Shown here: positions 1-7,749 of the stretch, piece by piece
Layout of the letters: each line of letters starts with the position of its first letter
How positions within the stretch are numbered: the first letter of the stretch is position 1
Virus record (IMG/VR): IMGVR_UViG_3300008263_000038
Location: 1 to 20,144 of that record
Length of the DNA stretch: 20,144 bases
Strand: one strand, 5' to 3'
From: a virus
Translations under genes and position numbers: made by a program
The notes under the pieces: generated by a model
Database searches by the model: none
Seen by the model: the letters and a program-made list of their open reading frames with translations, nothing else
Told to the model about the DNA's origin: nothing

Positions 1-101
1 TTTTGATGGTTTTTGGTTCGATTTTCGCGTTTTTGAACGGCACGCAACGTGCTATTGCCCGGGTTTCCTAACAATCGCCCCTCGTTAACGGAGTCGCCAT
101 C
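1..101. other. Non-coding leader upstream of the terminase genes
   Basis: This is the only sizeable untranslated stretch before the packaging genes and is T-rich in its first 35 bases, unlike the GC-rich coding DNA after it. It contains a short perfect inverted repeat GCACG-CAA-CGTGC at 40-52 and a smaller one, CGTT-TTTG-AACG, at 28-39. I found no convincing -35/-10 promoter pair. In cos-packaging phages with this terminase type the cos/packaging site commonly lies just upstream of the small subunit, so this could be part of such a region; that is inference only, and the leader is cut by the window edge. Confidence 0.35.
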
Positions 102-569
102 GTGGCAAAAGCTGGACGTAGGCCGAAGCCGACAGCCCTTCACATCCTGGAAGGAACGCAACGCGGGCCAGTGAAACGCGAGCCGTCGGCTCCGGTCGGC
201 GTTCCGCCCATGCCTGAGCGGTTGAAGGTGGACGAAGTCGCGGTCGAGAAGTGGCACGAGCTCGCCGGCATCCTGACGCGGATGGGTGTGCTGACCACGG
301 GTGACGGCGAGGCGTTGGCCACGCTGTGCGAGGTGCATTCGGCCGAGCAGTCGTGCCTGCTTCAGTTGCGGGCGGGTGGTGCGGTGATGCACACCGACTT
401 GGGTGGCGTCAAGCCGAACCCGGCTGGCCCGATGTACCGCTCGCTGGTTGCCATGAAGGCTAGTCTGTTGAGTGAGTTCGGGCTGACGCCAAGTTCAAGG
501 ACGAAACTTGCCACGCAAGTCGAAGTCAAAAAAGACGAGCTCGAAGAGTTCTTCTCCGCACACGGTTAG
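102..569 (+). CDS. terS: Phage terminase small subunit, P27 family
   Basis: Small subunit of the DNA-packaging motor, which recognises the packaging site and hands DNA to the large subunit. The 155-residue protein has the two hallmarks of the P27 family (Terminase_4): a basic N-terminus GRRPKPTALHILEGTQR (residues 5-21) and the C-terminal block KPNPA...EFGLTPSSR (residues 104-133). The length is normal for the family. The start is GTG at 102, with GGAG at 90-93 eight bases upstream. It is directly followed by, and overlaps by 62 bases, the large-subunit gene in another frame, the usual terS-terL order. The first gene of the + strand late unit seen here. Confidence 0.93.
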   Translation: MAKAGRRPKPTALHILEGTQRGPVKREPSAPVGVPPMPERLKVDEVAVEKWHELAGILTRMGVLTTGDGEALATLCEVHSAEQSCLLQLRAGGAVMHTDLGGVKPNPAGPMYRSLVAMKASLLSEFGLTPSSRTKLATQVEVKKDELEEFFSAHG

Positions 570-2112
570 CCGGCCAGGCATCGACCAGGCGAAGGCCGAC
601 CGCGTCTATGGGTTTTTCGAGAAGGTGCTGAAGCACAGCAAGGGGCAGACGGCCGGCCAGCCGTTTCTGCTCTTGCCGTGGCAGAAGTACGTGCTGGGTG
701 AAATCTTCGGCCGGTGTCGCTCGGATGGGCTGCGGCAGTACCGCCAGGGTTACATCGAAATCCCCAAGAAGAACGGGAAGTCAACCCTGCTGGCTGGCAT
801 CGCTCTCTACATGCTGGTCGCTGACGGCGAAGCCGGGGCCGAGGTGTACGGAGCGGCCAGCGACCGCGAGCAGGCTGGCATCATCTACCGGGAAGCGGCG
901 TCGATGGTCCGCTCGTCGCCGGCTCTGTCCAAGGTGCTCGAGGTGCTGGACAGCCGGAAGACCATCGTGCATCGCGGCAGCAACTCGTTCTATCGGGTGC
1001 TGAGTGCTGACGCGTTCCGTGCCGAGGGCTTGAATATCTCGTGCCTGCTCTTCGACGAACTGCACGCCCAGCGTGGCGACCGGCGGCTTTGGGACGCCTT
1101 GCGGTATGGCGGTGCGGCCCGGCGTCAGCCGCTGGTGCTGTCCATCACGACGGCCGGGGAGGCGAACAAAACGCACCTGTGGTACGAGCAGCACGACTAC
1201 GCGGAGCGGTGCATCGCCGACACGGCCTTCGACCCAAGTTTCTTCGGGTGCATCTATGCCGCCAGCCGGGAGGATGACTGGAAGAGCCCGAAGGTGTGGC
1301 GCAAGGCGAACCCGTCGCTCGGCGAAACCATCAGCGAGGAGTCGTTCGCCGCCGACTGCCGGGAGGCTGAGAACTCTGCCACGAAGCTCAATTCGTTCCT
1401 GCGGTATCGGCTCAATGTCCCCACGACTTCCGATGTGAGGTGGCTGCGTCCAGACCAGATTGCGGCGTGTAGCGGCCCGCTGTCTGAGTCATTGGAGGGC
1501 CGGGAAGTGTGGTGCGGGCTTGACCTGGCGAGCAACTACGACACGACGTGCTTTGCGGCTGTCGCCCCCAATGATGCCGGCGGGTACGACGTGTATGTCA
1601 TGGCGTGGATACCCGAGCACAATGCCGCAGAGCGTGAGCGAAACGACCGCGTGCAGTATTCGCAGTGGCAGCGGGAAGGCTGGGTGACGTACACGGAGGG
1701 CAAGAGCACCGACTACAAGAAGGTGCGAGCCGACATTCTGGAGTTCTGCCAGAAGCATCGCGTGCGGCGGTTGGCCGTGGACAGATGGAACGCCACTCAG
1801 CTTGCCACCGAGCTCGCGGATGAGGGCCTGCCGGTGACGCTATTCGGCCAGGGCTTTGCGTCCATGACAGCGCCTACCCGCAAGGTTGAGGCGTTGTTTG
1901 TGGATGGAAAGGTGCGATTTGGCGGGAATCCGTTGCTAGGCTGGCAGTTAGGCAACGCCGCCGTACAGACGGACCCGGCTGGCAACGTGAAGGTGTCGAA
2001 GGCCAAGAGCACCGAGCGAGTGGACGGCGTGGTGGCCATGGTGATGGCGGTCGGCGTGCATATGGGCGAGTCGATGAAGCCGGCCGAGATGCCCGAAATC
2101 TCTTTCTGGTGA
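508..2112 (+). CDS. terL: Phage terminase large subunit (ATPase/nuclease)
   Basis: Packaging motor ATPase and headful/cos nuclease that docks on the portal. The 534-residue protein shows the Terminase_1 (HK97-like) layout. The N-terminal ATPase has an atypical Walker A PKKNGKST (86-93), Walker B LLFDEL (180-185, D183/E184) and coupling motif SITTAG (212-217). The C-terminal RNase H-like nuclease has acidic residues in GLDLAS (D339), AVDRW (D425) and RVDGVV (D506). The start is taken as TTG at 508 because AAGG (497-500) lies seven bases upstream and no ATG or GTG precedes the conserved region in a better position; the first ~20 residues are Lys/Ser-rich and the exact start is the least certain point. 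Overlaps terS by 62 bases. Confidence 0.94.
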   Translation: MPRKSKSKKTSSKSSSPHTVSRPGIDQAKADRVYGFFEKVLKHSKGQTAGQPFLLLPWQKYVLGEIFGRCRSDGLRQYRQGYIEIPKKNGKSTLLAGIALYMLVADGEAGAEVYGAASDREQAGIIYREAASMVRSSPALSKVLEVLDSRKTIVHRGSNSFYRVLSADAFRAEGLNISCLLFDELHAQRGDRRLWDALRYGGAARRQPLVLSITTAGEANKTHLWYEQHDYAERCIADTAFDPSFFGCIYAASREDDWKSPKVWRKANPSLGETISEESFAADCREAENSATKLNSFLRYRLNVPTTSDVRWLRPDQIAACSGPLSESLEGREVWCGLDLASNYDTTCFAAVAPNDAGGYDVYVMAWIPEHNAAERERNDRVQYSQWQREGWVTYTEGKSTDYKKVRADILEFCQKHRVRRLAVDRWNATQLATELADEGLPVTLFGQGFASMTAPTRKVEALFVDGKVRFGGNPLLGWQLGNAAVQTDPAGNVKVSKAKSTERVDGVVAMVMAVGVHMGESMKPAEMPEISFW

Positions 2113-2115
2113 CGC

Positions 2116-3375
2116 ATGATTGCCGAATCGGCTGTGCCTGAAATCAAGTGGCTTGAGTCGCGCACGAGCCGCTGGGATGACTTGGTGGCCATGGCTGCCG
2201 ACAGCGGCGTGCGGGTAACGCCCGAGACGGCGATGAAGACGGCGGCGTACTTTGCGTGCGCCCGCGTTGTGGCCGAGACGGTCGCTAGCCTGCCGCTGCA
2301 TCTGTACCGCCGGCTGGATGACCACAACAGCGAACGGGCCAAGGATCTGCCGCTCTACAACGTGCTGGCCCGTCGGCCCAATTCGTGGCAGACCCGCTAC
2401 GAATGGGTGGAGCAGATGTGTCTGCACCTCGGGTTCTACGGCAATTCGTACCAGTTGAAGGTGGCTGGCAATCGCGGCAGCGTTGACCAGATTTACGCCC
2501 TGCACCCGTCTGGCATGAAGGTGGTGCAGGAGGATGACAAGAGCCTTTCGTACCTCTACGCGGACCCGCGTACTGGCAAGCCTGCGGCGTACCGCGATGA
2601 CCAGATCATGCACGTCCGATGGTTGTCGTTTGACGGCATCCACGGCGAGGTGCCGGTCGAACTTGGCCGTGACGCCATCGGATTGGCTCGTGCTCTCGAG
2701 CAGTACGCCGCGACGTTCTACAAGAACAACGCCCAGCCGGGCATCATCCTGCACACCGACCAGGTGTTGCCCCGCGAGGTCCGCGAGCAACTGCGTGACC
2801 AGTGGGAGGCCGCCCATCGTGGCCCTGCCAAGGCTGGCCGTACGGCGATTCTCAGCAACGGTTTGAAGGCCGACAGCGTTTCAGCCACCAACCAAGAGAG
2901 CCAGCTGGCTGAACTGTGGATGCAGTCGCTGCTGGCCATCTGCCGCGTCTGGCGAATGCCGCCCCACATGATTCAGGAGTTAGGCCGGGCGACATGGGGC
3001 AACCTGCAGAGCGAGATGGTGAGCTTTGAGAAGTTCACCATTGCCCCGTGGCTGCGGCGTATTGAGGGTGCCATTGAGCGTGATGTGCTGCCAGAGGACG
3101 GCGAGTTGTACGCGGAGTTCCTAGTTGAGGGGCTGCTGCGTGGCGACATCACGACGCGATACGCGGCCTACGAGGTTGCCATCCGCAATCAGTGGATGAC
3201 GCCCGAAGAGGTGCGGATGAAGGAAAATATGGGCCCGATGCCGGAAGGCGACGATTCGCCTGGCGAGGTTGAGGACACGACTGGCGATGCGGCTGAGGAT
3301 GTTGCCGAGCAAGAGGACGGCACGGGCGACGATACGCCCGACGCGCCGCCGGAACAATCAAACACGGAGGGTTGA
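2116..3375 (+). CDS. Phage portal protein, HK97 family
   Basis: Dodecameric portal at one head vertex, through which DNA enters and exits and to which terminase and connector bind. The 419-residue protein matches the HK97-type portal family (Phage_portal, PF04860): N-terminal AYFACARVVAETVASLPLHL (about 44-63), a central wing and stem region, and the clip/crown part with NQWMTPEEVRMKENMG near residue 360. The last ~45 residues form a very acidic Asp/Glu/Gly/Pro-rich tail, often present and disordered in portals. It starts three bases after the terL stop with no clear Shine-Dalgarno motif, suggesting translational coupling. Its stop overlaps the leader of the protease gene. Confidence 0.93.
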   Translation: MIAESAVPEIKWLESRTSRWDDLVAMAADSGVRVTPETAMKTAAYFACARVVAETVASLPLHLYRRLDDHNSERAKDLPLYNVLARRPNSWQTRYEWVEQMCLHLGFYGNSYQLKVAGNRGSVDQIYALHPSGMKVVQEDDKSLSYLYADPRTGKPAAYRDDQIMHVRWLSFDGIHGEVPVELGRDAIGLARALEQYAATFYKNNAQPGIILHTDQVLPREVREQLRDQWEAAHRGPAKAGRTAILSNGLKADSVSATNQESQLAELWMQSLLAICRVWRMPPHMIQELGRATWGNLQSEMVSFEKFTIAPWLRRIEGAIERDVLPEDGELYAEFLVEGLLRGDITTRYAAYEVAIRNQWMTPEEVRMKENMGPMPEGDDSPGEVEDTTGDAAEDVAEQEDGTGDDTPDAPPEQSNTEG

Positions 3376-3377
3376 CC

Positions 3378-4031
3378 ATGGACATCGAGCGTCGTGACTG
3401 GGAGTTCGGCAGTGATGATGACGCCCTGGTGGTCGAGAGCCGGGCTGACGGCCGCTCGGTGATTCGCGGCTATGCCGTGGTCTACAACCGGTTGAGCGTG
3501 GACCTCGGCGGCTTTCGGGAGCGAATCCTGCCGGGGGCGTTCGATGGCGTGTTTAATCGCCAGCGGGGCCGGGCGGATCTCGTCTCGTACTACAACCACA
3601 ACCCCGACATCCTGCTGGGCCGGGAATCATCGGGCACGCTCAAGGTGTGGACCGACGAGAAGGGCGTCGGGTTTGAGGTGGTGCCGCCCGCGAGCCGGGC
3701 CGACATCCTCGAGCTCGTGGCTCGTCGTGACGTGAAGGGTGCGTCGTTCACCTTTTCTATCGAGAAGAACGGCGAGACGTTCACGACCGACGAGAACGGC
3801 CGTGCCATCCGCGAGGTGCGTGCGGCGACAATCTACGAACTTGGGCCGGTAGTGCAGCCGGCGTACCCGTCCACGTCTGTCTCTGTGGCCATGCGTTCGT
3901 ACCAGCTGTGGCTTGCATCGCAGGCTACACCTGAGCCGACGCCACACGTCGTCAGCCCTGACATCGTGCAGGCGTCCATGCGGTTGCGTGCCGCAAAGCT
4001 CAGGAGTTTCATGCGTGGTTACGGCCGGTAG
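3378..4031 (+). CDS. HK97-family prohead maturation protease (peptidase S78)
   Basis: Serine protease packaged in the procapsid that trims the N-terminal scaffold part of the capsid protein and itself. The 217 residues match the S78 family: RGYAVVYN (30-37), the lid-like LPGAF (51-55), the catalytic histidine in YYNHNPD (H74) and the catalytic serine in VKGASFTF (S123), followed by ELGPVVQPAYPSTSV (154-168). ATG 3378 was chosen over an in-frame TTG at 3372 because GGAGG (3366-3370) has ideal seven-base spacing to 3378 and almost none to 3372. It sits in the classical portal-protease-capsid order, with a small zinc-ribbon gene inserted before the capsid gene. Confidence 0.92.
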   Translation: MDIERRDWEFGSDDDALVVESRADGRSVIRGYAVVYNRLSVDLGGFRERILPGAFDGVFNRQRGRADLVSYYNHNPDILLGRESSGTLKVWTDEKGVGFEVVPPASRADILELVARRDVKGASFTFSIEKNGETFTTDENGRAIREVRAATIYELGPVVQPAYPSTSVSVAMRSYQLWLASQATPEPTPHVVSPDIVQASMRLRAAKLRSFMRGYGR

Positions 4032-4206
4032 CCAATGCCCGAAGTGCAAGGCGGCTCGCCTTCGCACCCGCTCCAGCCATCAGTGCGGCGAGTACCAGCA
4101 GGTGCGGTACATCGAGTGCTGTGGCTGCGACTTCAAGACGAAGACCATCGTTCCAGCAGAACAGGTCTTCCGGCGGTCCTTTGTACCGTACAAACAAGAA
4201 CGCTGA
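4015..4206 (+). CDS. Small zinc-ribbon protein between protease and capsid genes
   Basis: A 63-residue protein with two CxxC knuckles, CPKC near the N-terminus and CCGC about 25 residues later (RYIECCGCDFKT), the spacing of a zinc ribbon. The layout is reminiscent of the NrdR N-terminal ribbon or phage Ogr/Com-like small zinc-finger regulators, but I cannot assign it to one family. The start is GTG at 4015 with AGGAG (4002-4006) eight bases upstream; it overlaps the last 17 bases of the protease gene in another frame. It probably binds nucleic acid and could regulate late genes or capsid expression; function is inferred from fold only. Confidence 0.72.
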   Translation: MVTAGSQCPKCKAARLRTRSSHQCGEYQQVRYIECCGCDFKTKTIVPAEQVFRRSFVPYKQER

Positions 4207-4229
4207 TTGCGGGCTGGTCGCCCCGTAGC

Positions 4230-4261
4230 GTGAACGACAGACACGGACTGTCACCGTTCAC
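4230..4261 (+). promoter_or_regulatory. RNA hairpin just upstream of the capsid ribosome-binding site
   Basis: An 11-bp inverted repeat lies in the 70-base gap before the capsid gene: GTGAAC-GACAG (4230-4240), seven-base loop, CTGTC (4248-4252), three-base bulge, GTTCAC (4256-4261). It ends three bases before the capsid Shine-Dalgarno GGAG (4265-4268). There is no T-tract, so it is not an intrinsic terminator. It could be an mRNA-stability or processing element, or a translational control site for the highly expressed capsid gene. Confidence 0.5.
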
Positions 4262-4276
4262 CACGGAGCGCCACGG

Positions 4277-5581
4277 ATGGCCACGCAACTCACCAAGCTT
4301 CAAGACCGGGCCGCCGCTGTGGCTGCCATGCTCGATGACCTCTCTAAGGTCGAGGAGCGGACTGCCGAGCAGACCGCCGAGATGGAGCGTCTGGCCGGCG
4401 AGGCCGATGGGCTTGAGAAGGAACTGGCCCGCGAGCACGCCATCGCGGAAAAGATCACCGCCCTGCGTGGCAAGGTCGCTGCGACCGCCAAGCCGGTCGA
4501 GGTGGCTGCGGTTCCTGCTGCTGCCCCGGCTGCCGTTGAGCGTGCGACTTCCGGCCGTGGCCGGCACTTCCGCTCGTCCAGCGACGCGGAGGCGTGTGGC
4601 CGCTGGATTCGCGGCTTCGTCCTCGGTCGTGCTGAAGACCGGGCGTGGTACGAGCGGCACGTCGAGAGCCGTGCCCTGTCGCCCAACGACAACAACAAGG
4701 GCGGCGTGTTCATCCCCGACACCTTCGCCAGCACGGTCATCCGCCTGGTGGAGTCCTTCGGTGCCTATCCCGCGCAGGCCAACAACCTGCAGATGGCGAG
4801 CGACACGCTCTACATTCCCCGTCGCACGTCGGGCAACACGGCGTACCACACCGGTGCCAATGCCGAAACGACCCAGACCGACATGGGCACGGACAACGTG
4901 ATGCTGTCCAGCAAGGAAGTTCGCGTCGGCACCCGCGTCCCGAATCAGCTGATTGACGATTCGGCGGTTGACCTAGCCGGGCTGGTTGCAGAAGAGTTTG
5001 CCCTGGCTATCGCGCAGCGAATTGATGAAGACGGCTTCATCGGGACAGGGGCCAGCCTGTACGGCGGCATCCGTGGCATCCAGTGGAAGTTTGAGAACGA
5101 GACGCTGACGGCTGGCATCAACGACTCTTCGCAGTCGGCGGTAACGGCCCTCACGGTCGATGACTTCCTGGCGACCGTTGCGAAGGCTCCGACCTACGCG
5201 ACGCAGAGCCCGACCTGCGGCTGGTACTGCACCCCGCAGATGCACGCCCTGGCGATGCAGTCGCTCGCCCTTGGCGGCAACGGCGTGGCTGCTAACGAGA
5301 TTGTGGACGGCGTCCGCCGGCCCACGTTCCTCGGCTGGCCGGTGTTCTTCAACAACGTGATGCGAAAGTCGGCGTCGGCTGGTCAGTGCGTCGCCCTCTT
5401 CGGCGACATGAAGCGGTCGAGCCACTTCGCCCTGCGGCGTCAGGTTGCGGTGCGGGCGAGCACCGACCGTTACATCGAGTTTGACCAGACCTACTTCCAG
5501 GCCACGGTGTCCTACGACGCGGTGACCTCGGACGTGGGCGACGCTTCCAACGCTGGGCCGGTCGTGGCTCTCATCCTCTGA
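4277..5581 (+). CDS. Major capsid protein, HK97 fold
   Basis: Forms the icosahedral shell. The 434-residue protein has the full HK97 gp5-type layout. Residues 1-68 are a charged coiled-coil delta (scaffold) domain, residues 70-90 a Pro/Ala/Val-rich linker where the S78 protease would be expected to cut, and from about residue 137 the conserved capsid core begins (GGVFIPDTFASTVIRLVES at 142-160, then SSKEVRVGTRVPNQLIDDS at 211-229). ATG 4277 has GGAG at 4265-4268, eight bases upstream. No separate scaffold gene is present, consistent with the fused delta domain. Followed by a likely decoration-protein gene. Confidence 0.95.
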   Translation: MATQLTKLQDRAAAVAAMLDDLSKVEERTAEQTAEMERLAGEADGLEKELAREHAIAEKITALRGKVAATAKPVEVAAVPAAAPAAVERATSGRGRHFRSSSDAEACGRWIRGFVLGRAEDRAWYERHVESRALSPNDNNKGGVFIPDTFASTVIRLVESFGAYPAQANNLQMASDTLYIPRRTSGNTAYHTGANAETTQTDMGTDNVMLSSKEVRVGTRVPNQLIDDSAVDLAGLVAEEFALAIAQRIDEDGFIGTGASLYGGIRGIQWKFENETLTAGINDSSQSAVTALTVDDFLATVAKAPTYATQSPTCGWYCTPQMHALAMQSLALGGNGVAANEIVDGVRRPTFLGWPVFFNNVMRKSASAGQCVALFGDMKRSSHFALRRQVAVRASTDRYIEFDQTYFQATVSYDAVTSDVGDASNAGPVVALIL

Positions 5582-5609
5582 ACCTAAGAACCTCAAGGAA
5601 ACCAGAAAC

Positions 5610-6071
5610 GTGAACCACCTCCAGAACAGCAAGAGCGTCCTGAGCCTTTCCGCCGGCATCGCCGGTGTCGCCTCCGCTGGCACGCACACCGTCGCGGTGG
5701 ACTGCCTCGGTTACGACTCGGTGAGCATCGACGTGGGCTACCGCTCGCTGGTGCACACGACTGCCCCGAGCGTCGTGGCTATCCGCCACAGCGACACGGA
5801 CGGCTCGTACGTCACTGTCAGCGGGCTCATTCAGGGCACCGACTACACGCTGGCCGGCGTGACCAACACGGCCGTCGTGAACGTGACGCGATTTGAGCTT
5901 TCGACCAAGGCTCTGCGGCGGTACCTGCAGGTTTCGGTGACGCCGTCTGCGGACGCGTCATCCAACGGCACCAACAACGACATCGTCGTTGCGGCTCGGC
6001 TGGGCCGTGGCGAGTCGGGTGTCGATTCGGCCAGTGACGCAGGCGTCACCAACCGGGTCGTGCTTGGCTGA
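5610..6071 (+). CDS. Putative head decoration/stabilisation protein
   Basis: A 153-residue protein, rich in Ser/Thr/Val/Ala and predicted by eye to be mostly beta-strand, with no enzymatic motif, signal peptide or membrane segment. It starts at GTG 5610 with AAGGAA (5595-5600) nine bases upstream. Its place directly after the major capsid gene is where phages usually encode a capsid decoration (cement) protein, and size and composition fit; I see no family-specific motif, so the role is inferred from position. A general virion structural protein is the alternative. Confidence 0.6.
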   Translation: MNHLQNSKSVLSLSAGIAGVASAGTHTVAVDCLGYDSVSIDVGYRSLVHTTAPSVVAIRHSDTDGSYVTVSGLIQGTDYTLAGVTNTAVVNVTRFELSTKALRRYLQVSVTPSADASSNGTNNDIVVAARLGRGESGVDSASDAGVTNRVVLG

Positions 6072-6111
6072 ACGAAGACGGTAGAACGACAACTCCAACG
6101 AAGGAGGAGCC

Positions 6112-6882
6112 GTGGGCGCGGCGACTTCGACGGTGGCGGGCGTGCAGCCTGCCATCTTGCAGACGGGCAATGGTCCTGTGCGGCTCATGTGTGCCATGAG
6201 CGTGCCACGGCTAGGCTGGCAGGACCACATGTTCTGTTGGGCCCGTGGGCTCATTCCGTACGGCATCTCGCCGATACGGCTAGAGGGCGCGTTTTGGGGG
6301 CAATGCCTGGAACGTGTCCTCACGGACATCATCGAATCCGACACGGATCCCAGCAAGCCACCGCTGTGGATTCTGACGCTCGACTACGACAGCATCTTCG
6401 AAGCGGATGCGGTGCCCCGCCTGCTGACGTACGCGGTAGCCAGCGGCTACGACTTTGTGGCGGCGTTGCAGATGAAGCGACGCACGGACGAGCCGCTGTT
6501 CACGATGGTGTCGGAGGGCGGCGAGCGTGTGGCCGAGGTGGCCCGTGACCACTTCGTCTACCACAACGTCATCCAAGCCAACACGGCACACTTCGGATTT
6601 ACCATGCTGAAGGCAGACGCGTTGAAGCGGCTGCCGCACCCGTGGTTTATCGGCAAGCCGAATGAGGCTGGCCGGTGGGAAGACGGGCGGATTGACGATG
6701 ACATTGCATTCTGGCTGTCGGCACAAAAGGCGGGGCTGAAAATCGGCGTGTGCCCTCGGGTTTGCCTGGGGCATGCGGAGGTGTGGATTAAGTGGCCTGA
6801 CCAGAACATGCGGGCCAGCATGCAACATCCTGGCGATTTCTGGGACAAGGGCGGGCGACCACCTGACAACGTATGGCGGTGA
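6112..6882 (+). CDS. GT-A-type glycosyltransferase inside the head operon
   Basis: A 256-residue protein resembling nucleotide-sugar-dependent GT-A glycosyltransferases (GT2/Anp1-like). Residues ~22-60 look like the nucleotide-binding start. WILTLDYDSIF (86-96) carries a DxD metal/nucleotide-sugar motif (D91, D93). IDDDIAFWLSAQKAGLKIGV (194-212 region) matches the acidic catalytic-base segment typical of GT2 enzymes, and a histidine follows in LGHAEVW (H221). GTG 6112 follows a strong AAGGAGGAG motif. It lies between decoration and connector genes, in the same orientation and overlapping the next gene, so it is co-expressed with virion proteins. Possible targets are capsid or tail protein, modified DNA, or host surface sugars; virion glycosylation is my preferred inference. 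Confidence 0.8.
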   Translation: MGAATSTVAGVQPAILQTGNGPVRLMCAMSVPRLGWQDHMFCWARGLIPYGISPIRLEGAFWGQCLERVLTDIIESDTDPSKPPLWILTLDYDSIFEADAVPRLLTYAVASGYDFVAALQMKRRTDEPLFTMVSEGGERVAEVARDHFVYHNVIQANTAHFGFTMLKADALKRLPHPWFIGKPNEAGRWEDGRIDDDIAFWLSAQKAGLKIGVCPRVCLGHAEVWIKWPDQNMRASMQHPGDFWDKGGRPPDNVWR

Positions 6883-7103
6883 CCATGGACGGCGTGAAGG
6901 TACAGATGCAGAGGTCCTACATGCGTTACCGCACAGGCCAGGTCGTGACCGTGACGGCCGGGCTGGCTCGCACGCTCGAGCTTGCCGGCTATGCGAAGCG
7001 GGTGCAGGACGTGCCGCAGTTTGAGTTTGCGACGGCCCCAGAGCCGGCCGGGCTGGAGCGAGCCGAGTCGCTCATGGGCAAGCGGAGGCGGAAGCGTGCG
7101 TAA
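6873..7103 (+). CDS. Small basic protein of unknown function in the connector region
   Basis: A 76-residue protein, not recognised. It has a compact N-terminal part (RTGQVVTVTAGLARTLELAG around residues 20-39) that looks like a small beta-alpha unit, and a strongly basic C-terminus GKRRRKRA. It overlaps the end of the glycosyltransferase gene by ten bases (ATG 6873); a second in-frame ATG at 6885 is an alternative start. Its last bases carry the ribosome-binding site and GTG start of the connector gene. The placement suggests a virion assembly or accessory role. Confidence 0.65.
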   Translation: MAVTMDGVKVQMQRSYMRYRTGQVVTVTAGLARTLELAGYAKRVQDVPQFEFATAPEPAGLERAESLMGKRRRKRA

Positions 7104-7749
7104 CTGGGACTTGCCGCAGACCGGCAGCCGGTATCGCAGCCTGGTGGTGAGCACCGCCAGCGGTGCGGGCGACCGTCCCGTGAGCGTTAGTGAGGCGAAG
7201 GAGCATCTTCGCATCGTGGATTTCACGGGCGACGATGACTACGTCGGCGGGCTCATTGATGCGGCGACTACGTGGTGCGAGGACTTCTGCGACCGCACCT
7301 TCGCCGACAAGACGTACACCGTGGCGTTCGATGACTTTCCTGCTCTTCGCACCGAGCTCCCGCGCCCGCCGGTGCGGCTGAACGCGACTGCCGCGAGCGC
7401 CACGGTGACTGTCTCCTACGTGGACACATCCGGTGCCACGCAGACACTCGCGTGGGCGCAGTCTGGAAGCCAAGACTTCCGCCTAGACCGCGACCACGTT
7501 CCTGCCTTGATGTACCCGAAGTATCTGGAGAACTGGCCGAGCACGCGGCTGGATGACAAGGCAGTGCAGGTGACGTACTTGGCCGGCTACGGCGGTGCCG
7601 CCAACGTGCCGACGCCCGCGAAGCACGCCATCAAGATGCTTGTGGGGCACTGGTACGCCACGCGGGAGGCGGTCGGCAACGCTGGCCAGGACGTGCCTAT
7701 GGGTGTGCATGCCCTGCTCGCCCCCTTGAAGTGGAAGCAATACGCATGA
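7096..7749 (+). CDS. Head-tail connector protein (phiE125 gp8 / HK97 gp6-like)
   Basis: Adaptor ring expected to bind below the portal. The 217-residue protein starts with the signature of the phiE125 gp8 / gp6-like connector family: VSVSEAKEHLRI...DDDYVGGLIDAATTWCEDF (roughly residues 32-68), a helical domain, followed by a beta-rich insert and a C-terminal helix KHAIKMLVGHWYATREAV. The start is GTG 7096 because GGAGG at 7084-7088 is spaced seven bases from it; the frame stays open further upstream, but that part is an out-of-frame shadow of the preceding gene. Overlaps the preceding stop by eight bases. Confidence 0.85.
   Translation: MRNWDLPQTGSRYRSLVVSTASGAGDRPVSVSEAKEHLRIVDFTGDDDYVGGLIDAATTWCEDFCDRTFADKTYTVAFDDFPALRTELPRPPVRLNATAASATVTVSYVDTSGATQTLAWAQSGSQDFRLDRDHVPALMYPKYLENWPSTRLDDKAVQVTYLAGYGGAANVPTPAKHAIKMLVGHWYATREAVGNAGQDVPMGVHALLAPLKWKQYA

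Noticed and set aside
40-52. Small inverted repeat GCACG-CAA-CGTGC as a terminator of an upstream gene
   Set aside because: The stem is only 5 bp and the T-rich tract lies before it, not after it, on the + strand; on the - strand the following bases are A-rich.
4035-4901. Long + strand open frame of 288 codons across the start of the capsid gene
   Set aside because: Its product is a Pro/Arg/Ser-rich shadow typical of an off-frame reading of GC-rich DNA. It overlaps both the zinc-ribbon gene and the clearly real capsid gene.
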